The notes under the pieces are model-generated. The model had not been told where the DNA came from and made no database searches. It saw nothing but the letters and a program-made list of their open reading frames with translations. Below, piece by piece: positions 1 through 4,969 of a DNA stretch of 5,077 bases. This stretch comes from Actinomycetales bacterium (GTDB taxonomy: Bacteria > Actinomycetota > Actinomycetes > Mycobacteriales > Mycobacteriaceae). Each line of letters begins with the position of its first letter. Positions within the stretch are counted from its first letter, which is position 1. The position numbers and the translations under genes are program-made. The DNA is taken from NCBI GenBank assembly GCA_012841845.1, contig DUTZ01000351.1, positions 1 to 5,077 on the forward strand, read 5' to 3'.

Positions 1-985
1 CGGCAAGGGCTCGCGCCCGCGCACCAAGCGGCGCCCGAGCCACGACGACGCCGCGGCCGCGATGGTCGTGAGCGTGGACCGCGGCCGGTGGGGCTGCGTC
101 CTGCTCGACGACGGCCCCGACCACACCACCGGGACCCGGGTCGTGGCGATGCGCGCCCGCGAGCTCGGGCGCACGCCGGTGGTCGTGGGCGACCGCGTCG
201 GCGTCGTGGGCGACCTGTCCGGCGTCAAGGACACGCTCGCCCGCATCGTCCGCGTGGAAGACCGCACGACCGTGCTGCGCCGCACGGCCGACGACTCCGA
301 CCCGTACGAGCGGGTCGTGGTGGCCAACGCCGAGCTGCTGCTCATCGTGGTGGCGGTGGCCGACCCGCCGCCGCGCGCCGGGTTCGTGGCCCGCGCCCTC
401 GTGGCCGCCTACACCGGCGGCCTGACGCCCGTGTTGTGCCTGACCAAGGGCGACCTCGACGACCCGGCGGTGTTCGCCGCCGAGTTCTCCGCCCTCGACG
501 TCCCGGTGCTCACCGTGGGGGTCGACGACGAGCTGGACGCGTTGCACGAGCGGATCGACGGCCGGATCTCCGCCCTCATCGGCCACTCCGGGGTGGGCAA
601 GTCGACCCTCGTCAACCGGCTCGTGCCGGACGCCGACCGGGCCACCGGCGTGGTCTCCGGCGTGGGCAAGGGCCGGCACACGTCCACGCAGTCCGTCGCG
701 CTCGAGCTCGGGGCCGGCGGCTGGGTGGTGGACACCCCCGGCATCCGCAGCTTCGGCCTCGCGCACGTCTCACCGGACGACGTGGTGGCGGCCTTCTCCG
801 ACCTCGACGAGATCGCGGAGGACTGTCCGCGCGGCTGCACCCACCAGGGGCCGCCCGCGGACCCCGAGTGCGCGTTCGACGCGATCACGGACCCGGCCAC
901 GCACCGGCGGGCGCTCGCCGTCCGCGAACTCCTCGGCGCACTGCAGGCCAACGACGCCTGGGCGCTGGGGCTCGATCAGGACTGA
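1..985 (+). CDS. rsgA: Ribosome small-subunit-dependent GTPase RsgA (5' partial)
   Basis: RsgA is a circularly permuted GTPase that acts in the cytoplasm on late 30S subunit maturation. The frame is open from base 2 and already reads GKGSRPRTKRRP before the first in-window ATG at 62. That basic stretch is typical of the actinobacterial N-terminus, so the true start lies upstream and 62 is not the start. About 327 codons are present, so probably only 10-20 residues are missing. An N-terminal OB-fold region comes first. The GTPase motifs follow in permuted order: G4 as TKGD at 443-454, the P-loop GHSGVGKST at 581-607, and G3 DTPGI at 731-745. A C-terminal zinc knuckle at 824-871 reads C-x3-C-x-H-x8-C. 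The x3/x8 spacing differs from E. coli but, as I recall, matches actinobacterial homologues such as Rv3228. In relatives aroA lies just upstream. The stop codon is 983-985, and the tail overlaps the convergent small ORF by 10 bases. The family call is secure. Confidence 0.97.
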   Translation, partial: GKGSRPRTKRRPSHDDAAAAMVVSVDRGRWGCVLLDDGPDHTTGTRVVAMRARELGRTPVVVGDRVGVVGDLSGVKDTLARIVRVEDRTTVLRRTADDSDPYERVVVANAELLLIVVAVADPPPRAGFVARALVAAYTGGLTPVLCLTKGDLDDPAVFAAEFSALDVPVLTVGVDDELDALHERIDGRISALIGHSGVGKSTLVNRLVPDADRATGVVSGVGKGRHTSTQSVALELGAGGWVVDTPGIRSFGLAHVSPDDVVAAFSDLDEIAEDCPRGCTHQGPPADPECAFDAITDPATHRRALAVRELLGALQANDAWALGLDQD

Positions 986-1161
986 CAGAGGCGCCACAGC
1001 CCGCGCGGGCGCCGGGGCAGATCCACACCGTCCATCCGGACGTCCTCGATCACGGTGCCGCCGAACAGGCGAGGGCGGTGGTTCCCCCGCGCCATCGCGA
1101 CGGCGCTCGCGCGGCGGACCCAACCGAGCTGGGTCCGGGTATCGGACATGGGATTCGACAT
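976..1161 (-). CDS. Small hypothetical protein, about 61 aa, no recognised family
   Basis: I do not recognise this protein. It is basic and soluble-looking, with no signal peptide, membrane segment or cysteine cluster; the C-terminal half carries RPRLFGGTVIEDVRMDGVDL, then an arginine-rich tail. Coding is supported by position-specific GC, which I hand-counted over 61 codons as about 70%, 57% and 88% at positions 1, 2 and 3. A candidate promoter also lies directly upstream. The start is uncertain. ATG at 1161 has a GAGG at 1173-1170 with 8-base spacing, which is why I chose it. ATG at 1167 or GTG at 1170 would fit if the transcript is nearly leaderless, because the -10 ends at 1180. The gene fills the slot where M. 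tuberculosis has desA3, but it is far too short to be a desaturase and has no histidine boxes. It could be a lineage-specific small protein or a chance frame. The 10-base tail overlap with rsgA is harmless. Confidence 0.5.
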   Translation of the reverse strand: MSNPMSDTRTQLGWVRRASAVAMARGNHRPRLFGGTVIEDVRMDGVDLPRRPRGLWRLCQS

Positions 1162-1179
1162 CGTCATCACCTCACCCCC

Positions 1180-1209
1180 AGGCTAGGTTTGACACCTGTC
1201 AACCATCAA
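1180..1209 (-). promoter_or_regulatory. Candidate sigma-A type promoter for the small ORF
   Basis: On the minus strand, TTGATG (1209-1204) is followed after 18 bases by TAGCCT (1185-1180). The latter fits the TAnnnT -10 pattern common in actinobacteria. The predicted transcription start is near 1174-1170, immediately before the start codons of the small ORF. The spacer contains the 1189-1202 palindrome. The -35 is imperfect, and this is an inference from pattern only. Confidence 0.4.
1189..1202. promoter_or_regulatory. Inverted repeat TTGACA-CC-TGTCAA, candidate repressor operator
   Basis: The 6-base arms match perfectly around a 2-base spacer. The size and symmetry suit a homodimeric helix-turn-helix regulator, and TGACA/TGTCA half-sites are seen with several TetR- and GntR-type repressors. 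It lies between the candidate -35 and -10 of the small ORF, where a bound protein would block RNA polymerase. It is AT-richer than its surroundings, which makes chance less likely. The cognate regulator is not in the window. Confidence 0.45.
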
Positions 1210-1237
1210 GTCCCGGGCGGGGTGAACGGGGTCACGG

Positions 1238-2356
1238 TCAGATCTTGATCTCGACGTCTCCGCAGGCCACGGACACGCAGGTCTGGATCCGCTCTCCCGG
1301 ACCGTGGTCCGTTCCGTTACGGAGATCACGCACGTGGCCGTCCTCCAGGCCCACGACACACGTCTGGCAGATGCCCATCCGGCAGCCGAAGGGCATCTGG
1401 ACGCCCACCTTCTCGCCGCCCTCGAGGATCGTCGTGGCGCCGTCGAGCTCGACCGTCTTGCCGGTGCTGCCGAACGTCACCGTGCCCCCGGAGGCCCCGG
1501 CGTCCCGGTTGACCGTGAAGCGCTCCACGTACAGGTCGTCGCGGTCCGTGGCGTCGAAGTGCTCGGCCAGCTCGTCGAGCATCGCGTTGGGGCCGCAGGC
1601 CCACGTGGGCCGCTCCGCCCAGTCGGGGACGAGCGCCGACATCTGCGCGGCGTCGATCCGCCCCTCCTCGCTGGTGACCCGCAGGTGCATGGTGTACCCG
1701 GGCTGCGTCTTCTCCAGCGCCAGGAGCTCCTCGTGGAACAGGGTGTCCTTGCGCTCGCGCACCGAGTGCACGTGCACGACGTCCGGGAACTCGTCGTTGA
1801 CGGCCCGCCGGTCCAGCGAGCGGAGCATGCCCATGACCGGCGTGATGCCCGAGCCGGCCGTGACGAACATGATCTTGGGCGGCGTGGGCGAGGGCAGGTG
1901 GAAGTCCCCCGCCGGCGCGGCGAGCCGCACGATGGTCCCCGGCTCGACGGTGCCCACGATGTGGTTGCTCAGCAGGCCCTCGGGCATCGCCTTGACCGTC
2001 ACCGAGTACTCGCCGCGACCCGACGTGGGGGCCGAGGTGAGCGAATAGGAGCGCCACGTCCACCGCCCCTCGACCAGGACGCCGATGCCAAGGTACTGGC
2101 CCGGCTGGTAGCGGGGGCTGGCCCCCCAGCCCGGCTTGATGACCAGCGTCACCACGTCCTCGGCCTCCCGCCGCACCGAGACCACTTCGCCGCGCAGCTC
2201 CCGCGAGGACCACAGCGGGTAGACGAGCGACGAGTAGTCGTCCGGCAGGAGAGGGTGGGTGAGGCGTCGCAGCAGGCGGTGCGCCGTGCGCGGCTCCGGC
2301 ACGCGCGCGGCCGCGGCGCGCAGGACTCGGGACAGGCCGCTCTGGGACTCGGACAC
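1238..2356 (-). CDS. Ferredoxin reductase-type FAD/2Fe-2S oxidoreductase (Rv3230c-like)
   Basis: This 372-aa protein resembles Rv3230c, the reductase that passes NADPH electrons to the acyl-CoA delta-9 desaturase DesA3 in M. tuberculosis. Residues 1-50 form a family-typical leader containing PDDY. An FAD-binding FNR barrel follows (about 52-155) with the flavin motif RSYS at 102-105. The NAD(P)-binding domain (about 160-280) carries GSGITP at 168-173 and CGPNAML at 254-260. The plant-type ferredoxin domain (about 290-372) has cluster cysteines C325, C330, C333 and C360 in the C-x4-C-x2-C ... C pattern. I chose GTG at 2356 because AGGAGG sits 5 bases upstream and the protein then starts as in relatives. 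The frame stays open upstream to a TTG at 2428, but that would put coding across the 2415-2440 operator. All cofactor residues are present. It is cytoplasmic, possibly membrane-associated through its partner. No desaturase gene adjoins it. Related reductases also serve Rieske or diiron oxygenases, so the partner is inferred. Confidence 0.92.
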   Translation of the reverse strand: MSESQSGLSRVLRAAAARVPEPRTAHRLLRRLTHPLLPDDYSSLVYPLWSSRELRGEVVSVRREAEDVVTLVIKPGWGASPRYQPGQYLGIGVLVEGRWTWRSYSLTSAPTSGRGEYSVTVKAMPEGLLSNHIVGTVEPGTIVRLAAPAGDFHLPSPTPPKIMFVTAGSGITPVMGMLRSLDRRAVNDEFPDVVHVHSVRERKDTLFHEELLALEKTQPGYTMHLRVTSEEGRIDAAQMSALVPDWAERPTWACGPNAMLDELAEHFDATDRDDLYVERFTVNRDAGASGGTVTFGSTGKTVELDGATTILEGGEKVGVQMPFGCRMGICQTCVVGLEDGHVRDLRNGTDHGPGERIQTCVSVACGDVEIKI

Positions 2357-2361
2357 GGGGG

Positions 2362-2367
2362 CCTCCT
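2362..2367 (-). promoter_or_regulatory. Strong ribosome binding site deciding the reductase start
   Basis: AGGAGG on the minus strand ends 5 bases before GTG 2356. It is a near-perfect Shine-Dalgarno sequence and favours this GTG over the upstream in-frame TTG at 2428, which has no comparable site. Confidence 0.75.
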
Positions 2368-2382
2368 CACCGCCGGCGGGTG

Positions 2383-2403
2383 CGCCGCCCCGGCGGGGCG
2401 GCG
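2383..2403 (-). other. GC-only hairpin in the reductase 5' leader
   Basis: CGCCGCCCC (2383-2391) pairs perfectly with GGGGCGGCG (2395-2403) around a 3-base loop, giving a nine-pair all-GC stem. If transcription starts near 2411, this hairpin lies at the beginning of the leader, about 26 bases upstream of the reductase GTG. It has no T-run, so it is not a standard terminator. It could affect mRNA stability or translation, or simply reflect base composition. Confidence 0.35.
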
Positions 2404-2414
2404 TCGACCCGACG

Positions 2415-2440
2415 GCTAACCTACGCAAGCGTAGGTTAGC
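2415..2440. promoter_or_regulatory. Perfect 26-bp inverted repeat, likely operator of the reductase gene
   Basis: The arm GCTAACCTACGC (2415-2426) is followed by AA and its exact reverse complement GCGTAGGTTAGC (2429-2440). Twelve matching pairs with a 2-base spacer is the form expected of a TetR-type operator. The site is upstream of the reductase GTG, overlaps the candidate -10 box, and stands out as AT-richer than the flanks. Control by a TetR-type repressor sensing acyl-CoA or fatty acid, as DesT does for desaturase genes in Pseudomonas, is an inference from gene function. No regulator gene is present in the window. Confidence 0.8.
2418..2423 (-). promoter_or_regulatory. Candidate -10 box of the reductase promoter
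   Basis: TAGGTT on the minus strand fits TAnnnT and lies inside the 26-bp palindrome. It predicts a transcript start around 2411 and a leader of about 55 bases. No good -35 hexamer is seen 16-19 bases upstream. Because the site is symmetric, an identical box faces the plus strand at 2432-2437, where no gene needs it. Confidence 0.35.
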
Positions 2441-2473
2441 GGCGGGGCGGACGCCAGCGCTTCCCCGCGACGC

Positions 2474-3007
2474 TCAGAGCAGGCTCAGCAGAAAGGGCAG
2501 CTCGACCGGGTCGTACCAGGCCAGATCCGCGTCGAGGGCGTCCCCCACGGTCAGCTCCGCGTCCTCGTCCCCCAGGTCCGCCCGGTCCACCGCGTCGACC
2601 GCCGCGCGCACGAGGTCGACCGCGCCCGCGAGATCCACGTGGACCGCCGCGACCTCCGCCGACGCCACCGTGCCTCCCGCCCCGGGCCGGTCCAGCCGCA
2701 CCACCGAGGTGTCCAGGTCCGGCCGGAGCACCACCTCGCCGTCGGGCACGTCGACGCTCACCACCACCCGGCGGTAGGGGTGCGTGGCGTGGGCGGCCCC
2801 CGCGTCCACCTCCCCGCCGAGCAGGCGCAGGGAGGCGCGCGCGGCCTCGAGGAAGGCGACGTGCTCGATCTCCTCGGCGTCGCCCTCGGAGTAGGACTCG
2901 ACGAGTGCCGGCGTCGCGGCGAACGCGGTTCCGCTGCGCACCGGCATGCGGCCGTCCTCGAGCAGGGTCTCGAGCATCGTGAGCGTGGCGGGGACGAACA
3001 GGCGCAT
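2474..3007 (-). CDS. DUF6912 family protein (Rv3231c-like), function unknown
   Basis: This 177-aa protein matches an uncharacterised actinobacterial family that I recognise by pattern as DUF6912. The signs are a start of MRLFVPATL, a central SGTAFAATPAL (25-35), the helix EEIEHVAFLEAARASLRLL (45-63), a strand VVVSVDVPDGEV (81-92), and the C-terminal DLAWYDPVEL (161-170). There is no signal peptide or membrane segment, so it is probably cytoplasmic. No catalytic motif is evident. ATG 3007 has AGGAG at 3018-3014 with 6-base spacing. It lies 24 bases after the WS/DGAT stop and is probably the last gene of that operon. A 117-base gap with an operator separates it from the reductase gene. Its position between an acyltransferase gene and a reductase gene matches Rv3231c in M. 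tuberculosis as I recall it. No function should be assigned from the neighbours alone. Confidence 0.85.
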   Translation of the reverse strand: MRLFVPATLTMLETLLEDGRMPVRSGTAFAATPALVESYSEGDAEEIEHVAFLEAARASLRLLGGEVDAGAAHATHPYRRVVVSVDVPDGEVVLRPDLDTSVVRLDRPGAGGTVASAEVAAVHVDLAGAVDLVRAAVDAVDRADLGDEDAELTVGDALDADLAWYDPVELPFLLSLL

Positions 3008-3031
3008 GGTGGGCTCCTGGGCAGGGACGGG

Positions 3032-4429
3032 TCAGCGCACCGAGCCCGAGAGCTCGTCCAGCGCCGACGAGATGAGTTCGCCGATCTCCTCCACGTCCGG
3101 CACCGCCTGCCGGTCCGAGGTGAATCCGCAGTAGACGGTGCCGGCGTAGCTGCTCATGGACACGGCCAGCGCCTGCCCGTCGAGCAGGGCCGGCACCGGG
3201 TAGACCTCGTCGAGCTCGCCGTCGCCCCAGAACATCCCGTGCTGCGGGCCGGGGGCGTTGGTCACCACCAGGTCGTAGCTGTCCGAGGGCAGCATGATGG
3301 CCGCCCGCGAGCCGAGCGCGTGGAGCGTGGGCGGGGCGAAGCCCGACAGGCGGGCCAGAGCCTTGGCGCCGACCGCCTCGCGCGAGAGCCGCTGCGTGGC
3401 CGTCTCCCGCGAGATCTGCGCCAGCCGCATGCGCGGGTTCGGCTCGCCCACCGGCATGGCGATGAGCGCCGAGGCGATCTCCGCCGAGGTGGCCTCCTCC
3501 GTGGGGTCCTGGTCCTCGCTCTCCGCGGTGACGGCCATCGGCACGATCGCCCGCAGCTGGTCGGCGGTCGCCAGGGGGTGCCCGCACGAGAGGATCCACG
3601 AACGCAGCGCCCCGCACAGCACGGCCAGCACGACGTCGTTGACCGTGCAGTCGTGCGCCTTGGCGAGCCGCCGCGCGCGCGAGAGCGGGAACGAGGCCAG
3701 CCCGACCCGGCTGCCCCGCGGCTTGTCCGTGCGGAACATGCCCGCGAGCCCGCCCGCCGGGCGCAGGAACGCCAGGGACGCCGCCCCGACCATCCCCCGC
3801 GTCGCCCGCTCGGCGATCCCCACCAGGCGGGCGGACCGGCGGACCAGCTCGAGCGGGTGGGTGGCGATGGTGAGCATCGCGTCGAGGATGAGCACGCCGT
3901 CGCCGGGGGACGGCACCGGCGTCCACGTGGCCACGTCGTCCTCGTCGGCCGAGGCGCGCTCGTCCGACATGAGCACCTGCGCCAGGTCCACCGCGTTGCG
4001 CCCGCCCATGAGCACGTGGTGCGTCTTGGTGAGCACGGCCAGCCGGCCGTCCGGGAGCCCCTCGATGAGGTACAGCTCCCACAGGGGCCGGCCCGGCTCC
4101 AGCGGGCGGTCCACCAGCCGGGCCACGAGGTCCGCGAGCTGCCGCATCCCGCCCGGCGCCGGCAGCGCCGACCGGCGGACGTGGAAGCTCAGGTCGAAGT
4201 CCGGGTCGTCCACCCACACCGCGCGGGCCAGCCCGAACGGCACCTGGCGGATCCGCTGCCGGTACCGCGGCGCGTCCGCGAGGCGGGCGTCGACGAACTC
4301 CATGACCCGGTCCAGGTCCCACGGCTCGTCCCGCGAGACCAGCGCGAGCGAGCACGAGTGCCGGCTGCGCGAGCGCGTCCCCTCCCCCAGCAGGAGGTCG
4401 GCGTCCGAGGTGGCCAGCCGGGTGGCCAT
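3032..4429 (-). CDS. WS/DGAT-family O-acyltransferase (Tgs-like) with altered active site
   Basis: This 465-aa protein has the normal length and architecture of the wax ester synthase/acyl-CoA:diacylglycerol acyltransferase family, which makes storage triacylglycerol or wax esters from acyl-CoA, usually at the membrane or lipid-body surface. Family landmarks are PLWELYLIEGL (115-125), NDVVLAVLCGALRSW (264-278), TNAPGPQ (390-396), and the C-terminal SSYAGTVYCGF with D439 and VPD (443-445). The catalytic HHxxxDG motif reads HHVLMGG at 137-143: both histidines remain, but the expected Asp142 is Gly. The usual PVSxR...GN stretch also diverges (VPMAVTAESED from 296). It may therefore have weak, altered or no acyltransferase activity. 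M. tuberculosis has Rv3233c and Rv3234c (tgs3) at this locus as separate ORFs; here the frame is intact. ATG 4429 follows the HAD stop by one base, which suggests translational coupling. Family certain, activity uncertain. Confidence 0.93.
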   Translation of the reverse strand: MATRLATSDADLLLGEGTRSRSRHSCSLALVSRDEPWDLDRVMEFVDARLADAPRYRQRIRQVPFGLARAVWVDDPDFDLSFHVRRSALPAPGGMRQLADLVARLVDRPLEPGRPLWELYLIEGLPDGRLAVLTKTHHVLMGGRNAVDLAQVLMSDERASADEDDVATWTPVPSPGDGVLILDAMLTIATHPLELVRRSARLVGIAERATRGMVGAASLAFLRPAGGLAGMFRTDKPRGSRVGLASFPLSRARRLAKAHDCTVNDVVLAVLCGALRSWILSCGHPLATADQLRAIVPMAVTAESEDQDPTEEATSAEIASALIAMPVGEPNPRMRLAQISRETATQRLSREAVGAKALARLSGFAPPTLHALGSRAAIMLPSDSYDLVVTNAPGPQHGMFWGDGELDEVYPVPALLDGQALAVSMSSYAGTVYCGFTSDRQAVPDVEEIGELISSALDELSGSVR

Positions 4430-4430
4430 G

Positions 4431-4841
4431 TCAGACCGCCTCGTCGAGGCCCAGCAGGCCGCGGATCTCGACGGCCGCGCGGTCGAAGACCTGGTAGAAC
4501 ACGCCGATCATCCCCGTCTGGACGGCGCCGAGGACGTTCTCGATCGCGTCGTCCACCATGACGCACTCGCGGGGCTCGAGCTCGAGCCGGCGGGCGGCCT
4601 CGAGGAAGGCGCCGGCCTCGGGCTTCTCCACCCCGATCTCGCCGCTGAGCACCACGTGCTCGATCCCGTAGTCGGCCGCGTCCTCGCGCACGCGCTCGGC
4701 GCCCGGCCCCTCGGGCTCGTTGGAGAGGATCGCCACACGCACGTCGTTGGCCCGCGCACCGGTGAGGATCCCCCGCCAGTTCTCGCGGTCCTCCTCCGTG
4801 CCGTCCAGCACCCCGAAGTAGTCGACGATGAGTCCTCGCAT
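4431..4841 (-). CDS. Small HAD-superfamily hydrolase, probable phosphatase
   Basis: This 136-aa protein carries the HAD signature motifs. Motif I is IVDYFGVLDG with nucleophile D7, motif II AILSN ends in S40-N41, motif III is K73 in GVEKPEAGAF, and motif IV is D97-D98 in CVMVDDAIEN. The family performs Mg-dependent phosphoryl transfer through an aspartyl-phosphate. The second motif I aspartate (D+2) is replaced by F9; HAD-IA members with D-x-G-x-V motifs, such as YihX, also lack it and still act as phosphatases. Only about 20 residues separate motif I from the next core element, so the C1 cap is almost absent and the active site should be open, perhaps suiting a large or macromolecular substrate. 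The substrate is unknown. The start is ATG 4841, 7 bases after a -10 box, and probably leaderless. A TTG at 4859 would add six residues but lies upstream of that -10. It is the first gene of the operon with the acyltransferase and DUF6912. Confidence 0.88.
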   Translation of the reverse strand: MRGLIVDYFGVLDGTEEDRENWRGILTGARANDVRVAILSNEPEGPGAERVREDAADYGIEHVVLSGEIGVEKPEAGAFLEAARRLELEPRECVMVDDAIENVLGAVQTGMIGVFYQVFDRAAVEIRGLLGLDEAV

Positions 4842-4848
4842 GTCCACC

Positions 4849-4854
4849 AGCCTA
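4849..4854 (-). promoter_or_regulatory. -10 box for leaderless transcription of the HAD operon
   Basis: TAGGCT on the minus strand fits TAnnnT and ends 7 bases before ATG 4841. That spacing puts the transcription start on the A of the ATG, the pattern of leaderless genes common in actinobacteria. No clear -35 is visible, and there is no usable Shine-Dalgarno sequence before this ATG. Confidence 0.55.
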
Positions 4855-4887
4855 GGCAACGCCGGGTCACCGCGCAGCAGCGGTGGG

Positions 4888-4913
4888 GGAACCGGTCCCG
4901 CGTCCCGCCCGTC
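4888..4913 (+). promoter_or_regulatory. Possible ECF-sigma promoter for the Rv3235-like gene
   Basis: GGAACC (4888-4893), 16 bases, then CGTC (4910-4913) resembles the AAC ... CGTC pattern of many extracytoplasmic-function sigma factors. It would start a transcript near 4920, giving a leader of about 50 bases. The motif is short and can arise by chance in DNA of this composition. No better promoter was found for this strand in the spacer. Confidence 0.25.
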
Positions 4914-4927
4914 AGAAGGGGTGAGGA

Positions 4928-4951
4928 CGCGACGCCATCCCGGGCGTCGCG
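4928..4951 (+). other. Hairpin abutting the ribosome binding site of the Rv3235-like gene
   Basis: CGCGACGCC (4928-4936) and GGCGTCGCG (4943-4951) are perfect reverse complements around a 6-base loop. The stem ends right at the GGAGGGAG ribosome binding site (4952-4959). In RNA it could modulate translation of the gene at 4970; in DNA it could be a protein site. There is no T-run and no preceding plus-strand gene to terminate. Confidence 0.45.
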
Positions 4952-4969
4952 GGAGGGAGTGAGAACCAC

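Noticed and set aside
824..871. Unusual spacing in the RsgA zinc knuckle (C-x3-C-x-H-x8-C)
   Set aside because: It differs from E. coli but is, to my knowledge, the normal form in actinobacterial RsgA.
990..1013. GGCGCC ... GGCGCC pairing and the GCCCGCGCGGGC palindrome after rsgA, as a terminator
   Set aside because: The location suits an rsgA terminator, but there is no T-run and the arms are self-palindromic GC motifs that arise easily here. It is also inside the small ORF.
88..1248. Long plus-strand open frame overlapping rsgA in another frame
   Set aside because: Its translation is almost only Arg, Gly, Pro, Ala and His, and the overlapping frame carries all the RsgA motifs. Such frames are expected in DNA this GC-rich.
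2357..2428. N-terminal extension of the reductase to TTG 2428
   Set aside because: The extra 24 residues are low complexity, the TTG sits within the operator palindrome, and GTG 2356 has an excellent ribosome binding site.
2442..2468. GCGGGG ... CCCCGC stem after the DUF6912 gene, as a terminator
   Set aside because: Six-base stem, 15-base loop and no T-run: too weak to call, though a terminator would be expected about here.
2436..4355. 639-codon minus-strand open frame
   Set aside because: It is a frame-shifted reading of the acyltransferase and DUF6912 genes with low-complexity Arg/Gly/Ala/Pro content and no family motif.
4868..4885. CACCGC-GCAGCA-GCGGTG inverted repeat in the divergent spacer
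   Set aside because: The six-base GC-rich arms around a six-base loop are close to chance expectation, with no link to a promoter element.
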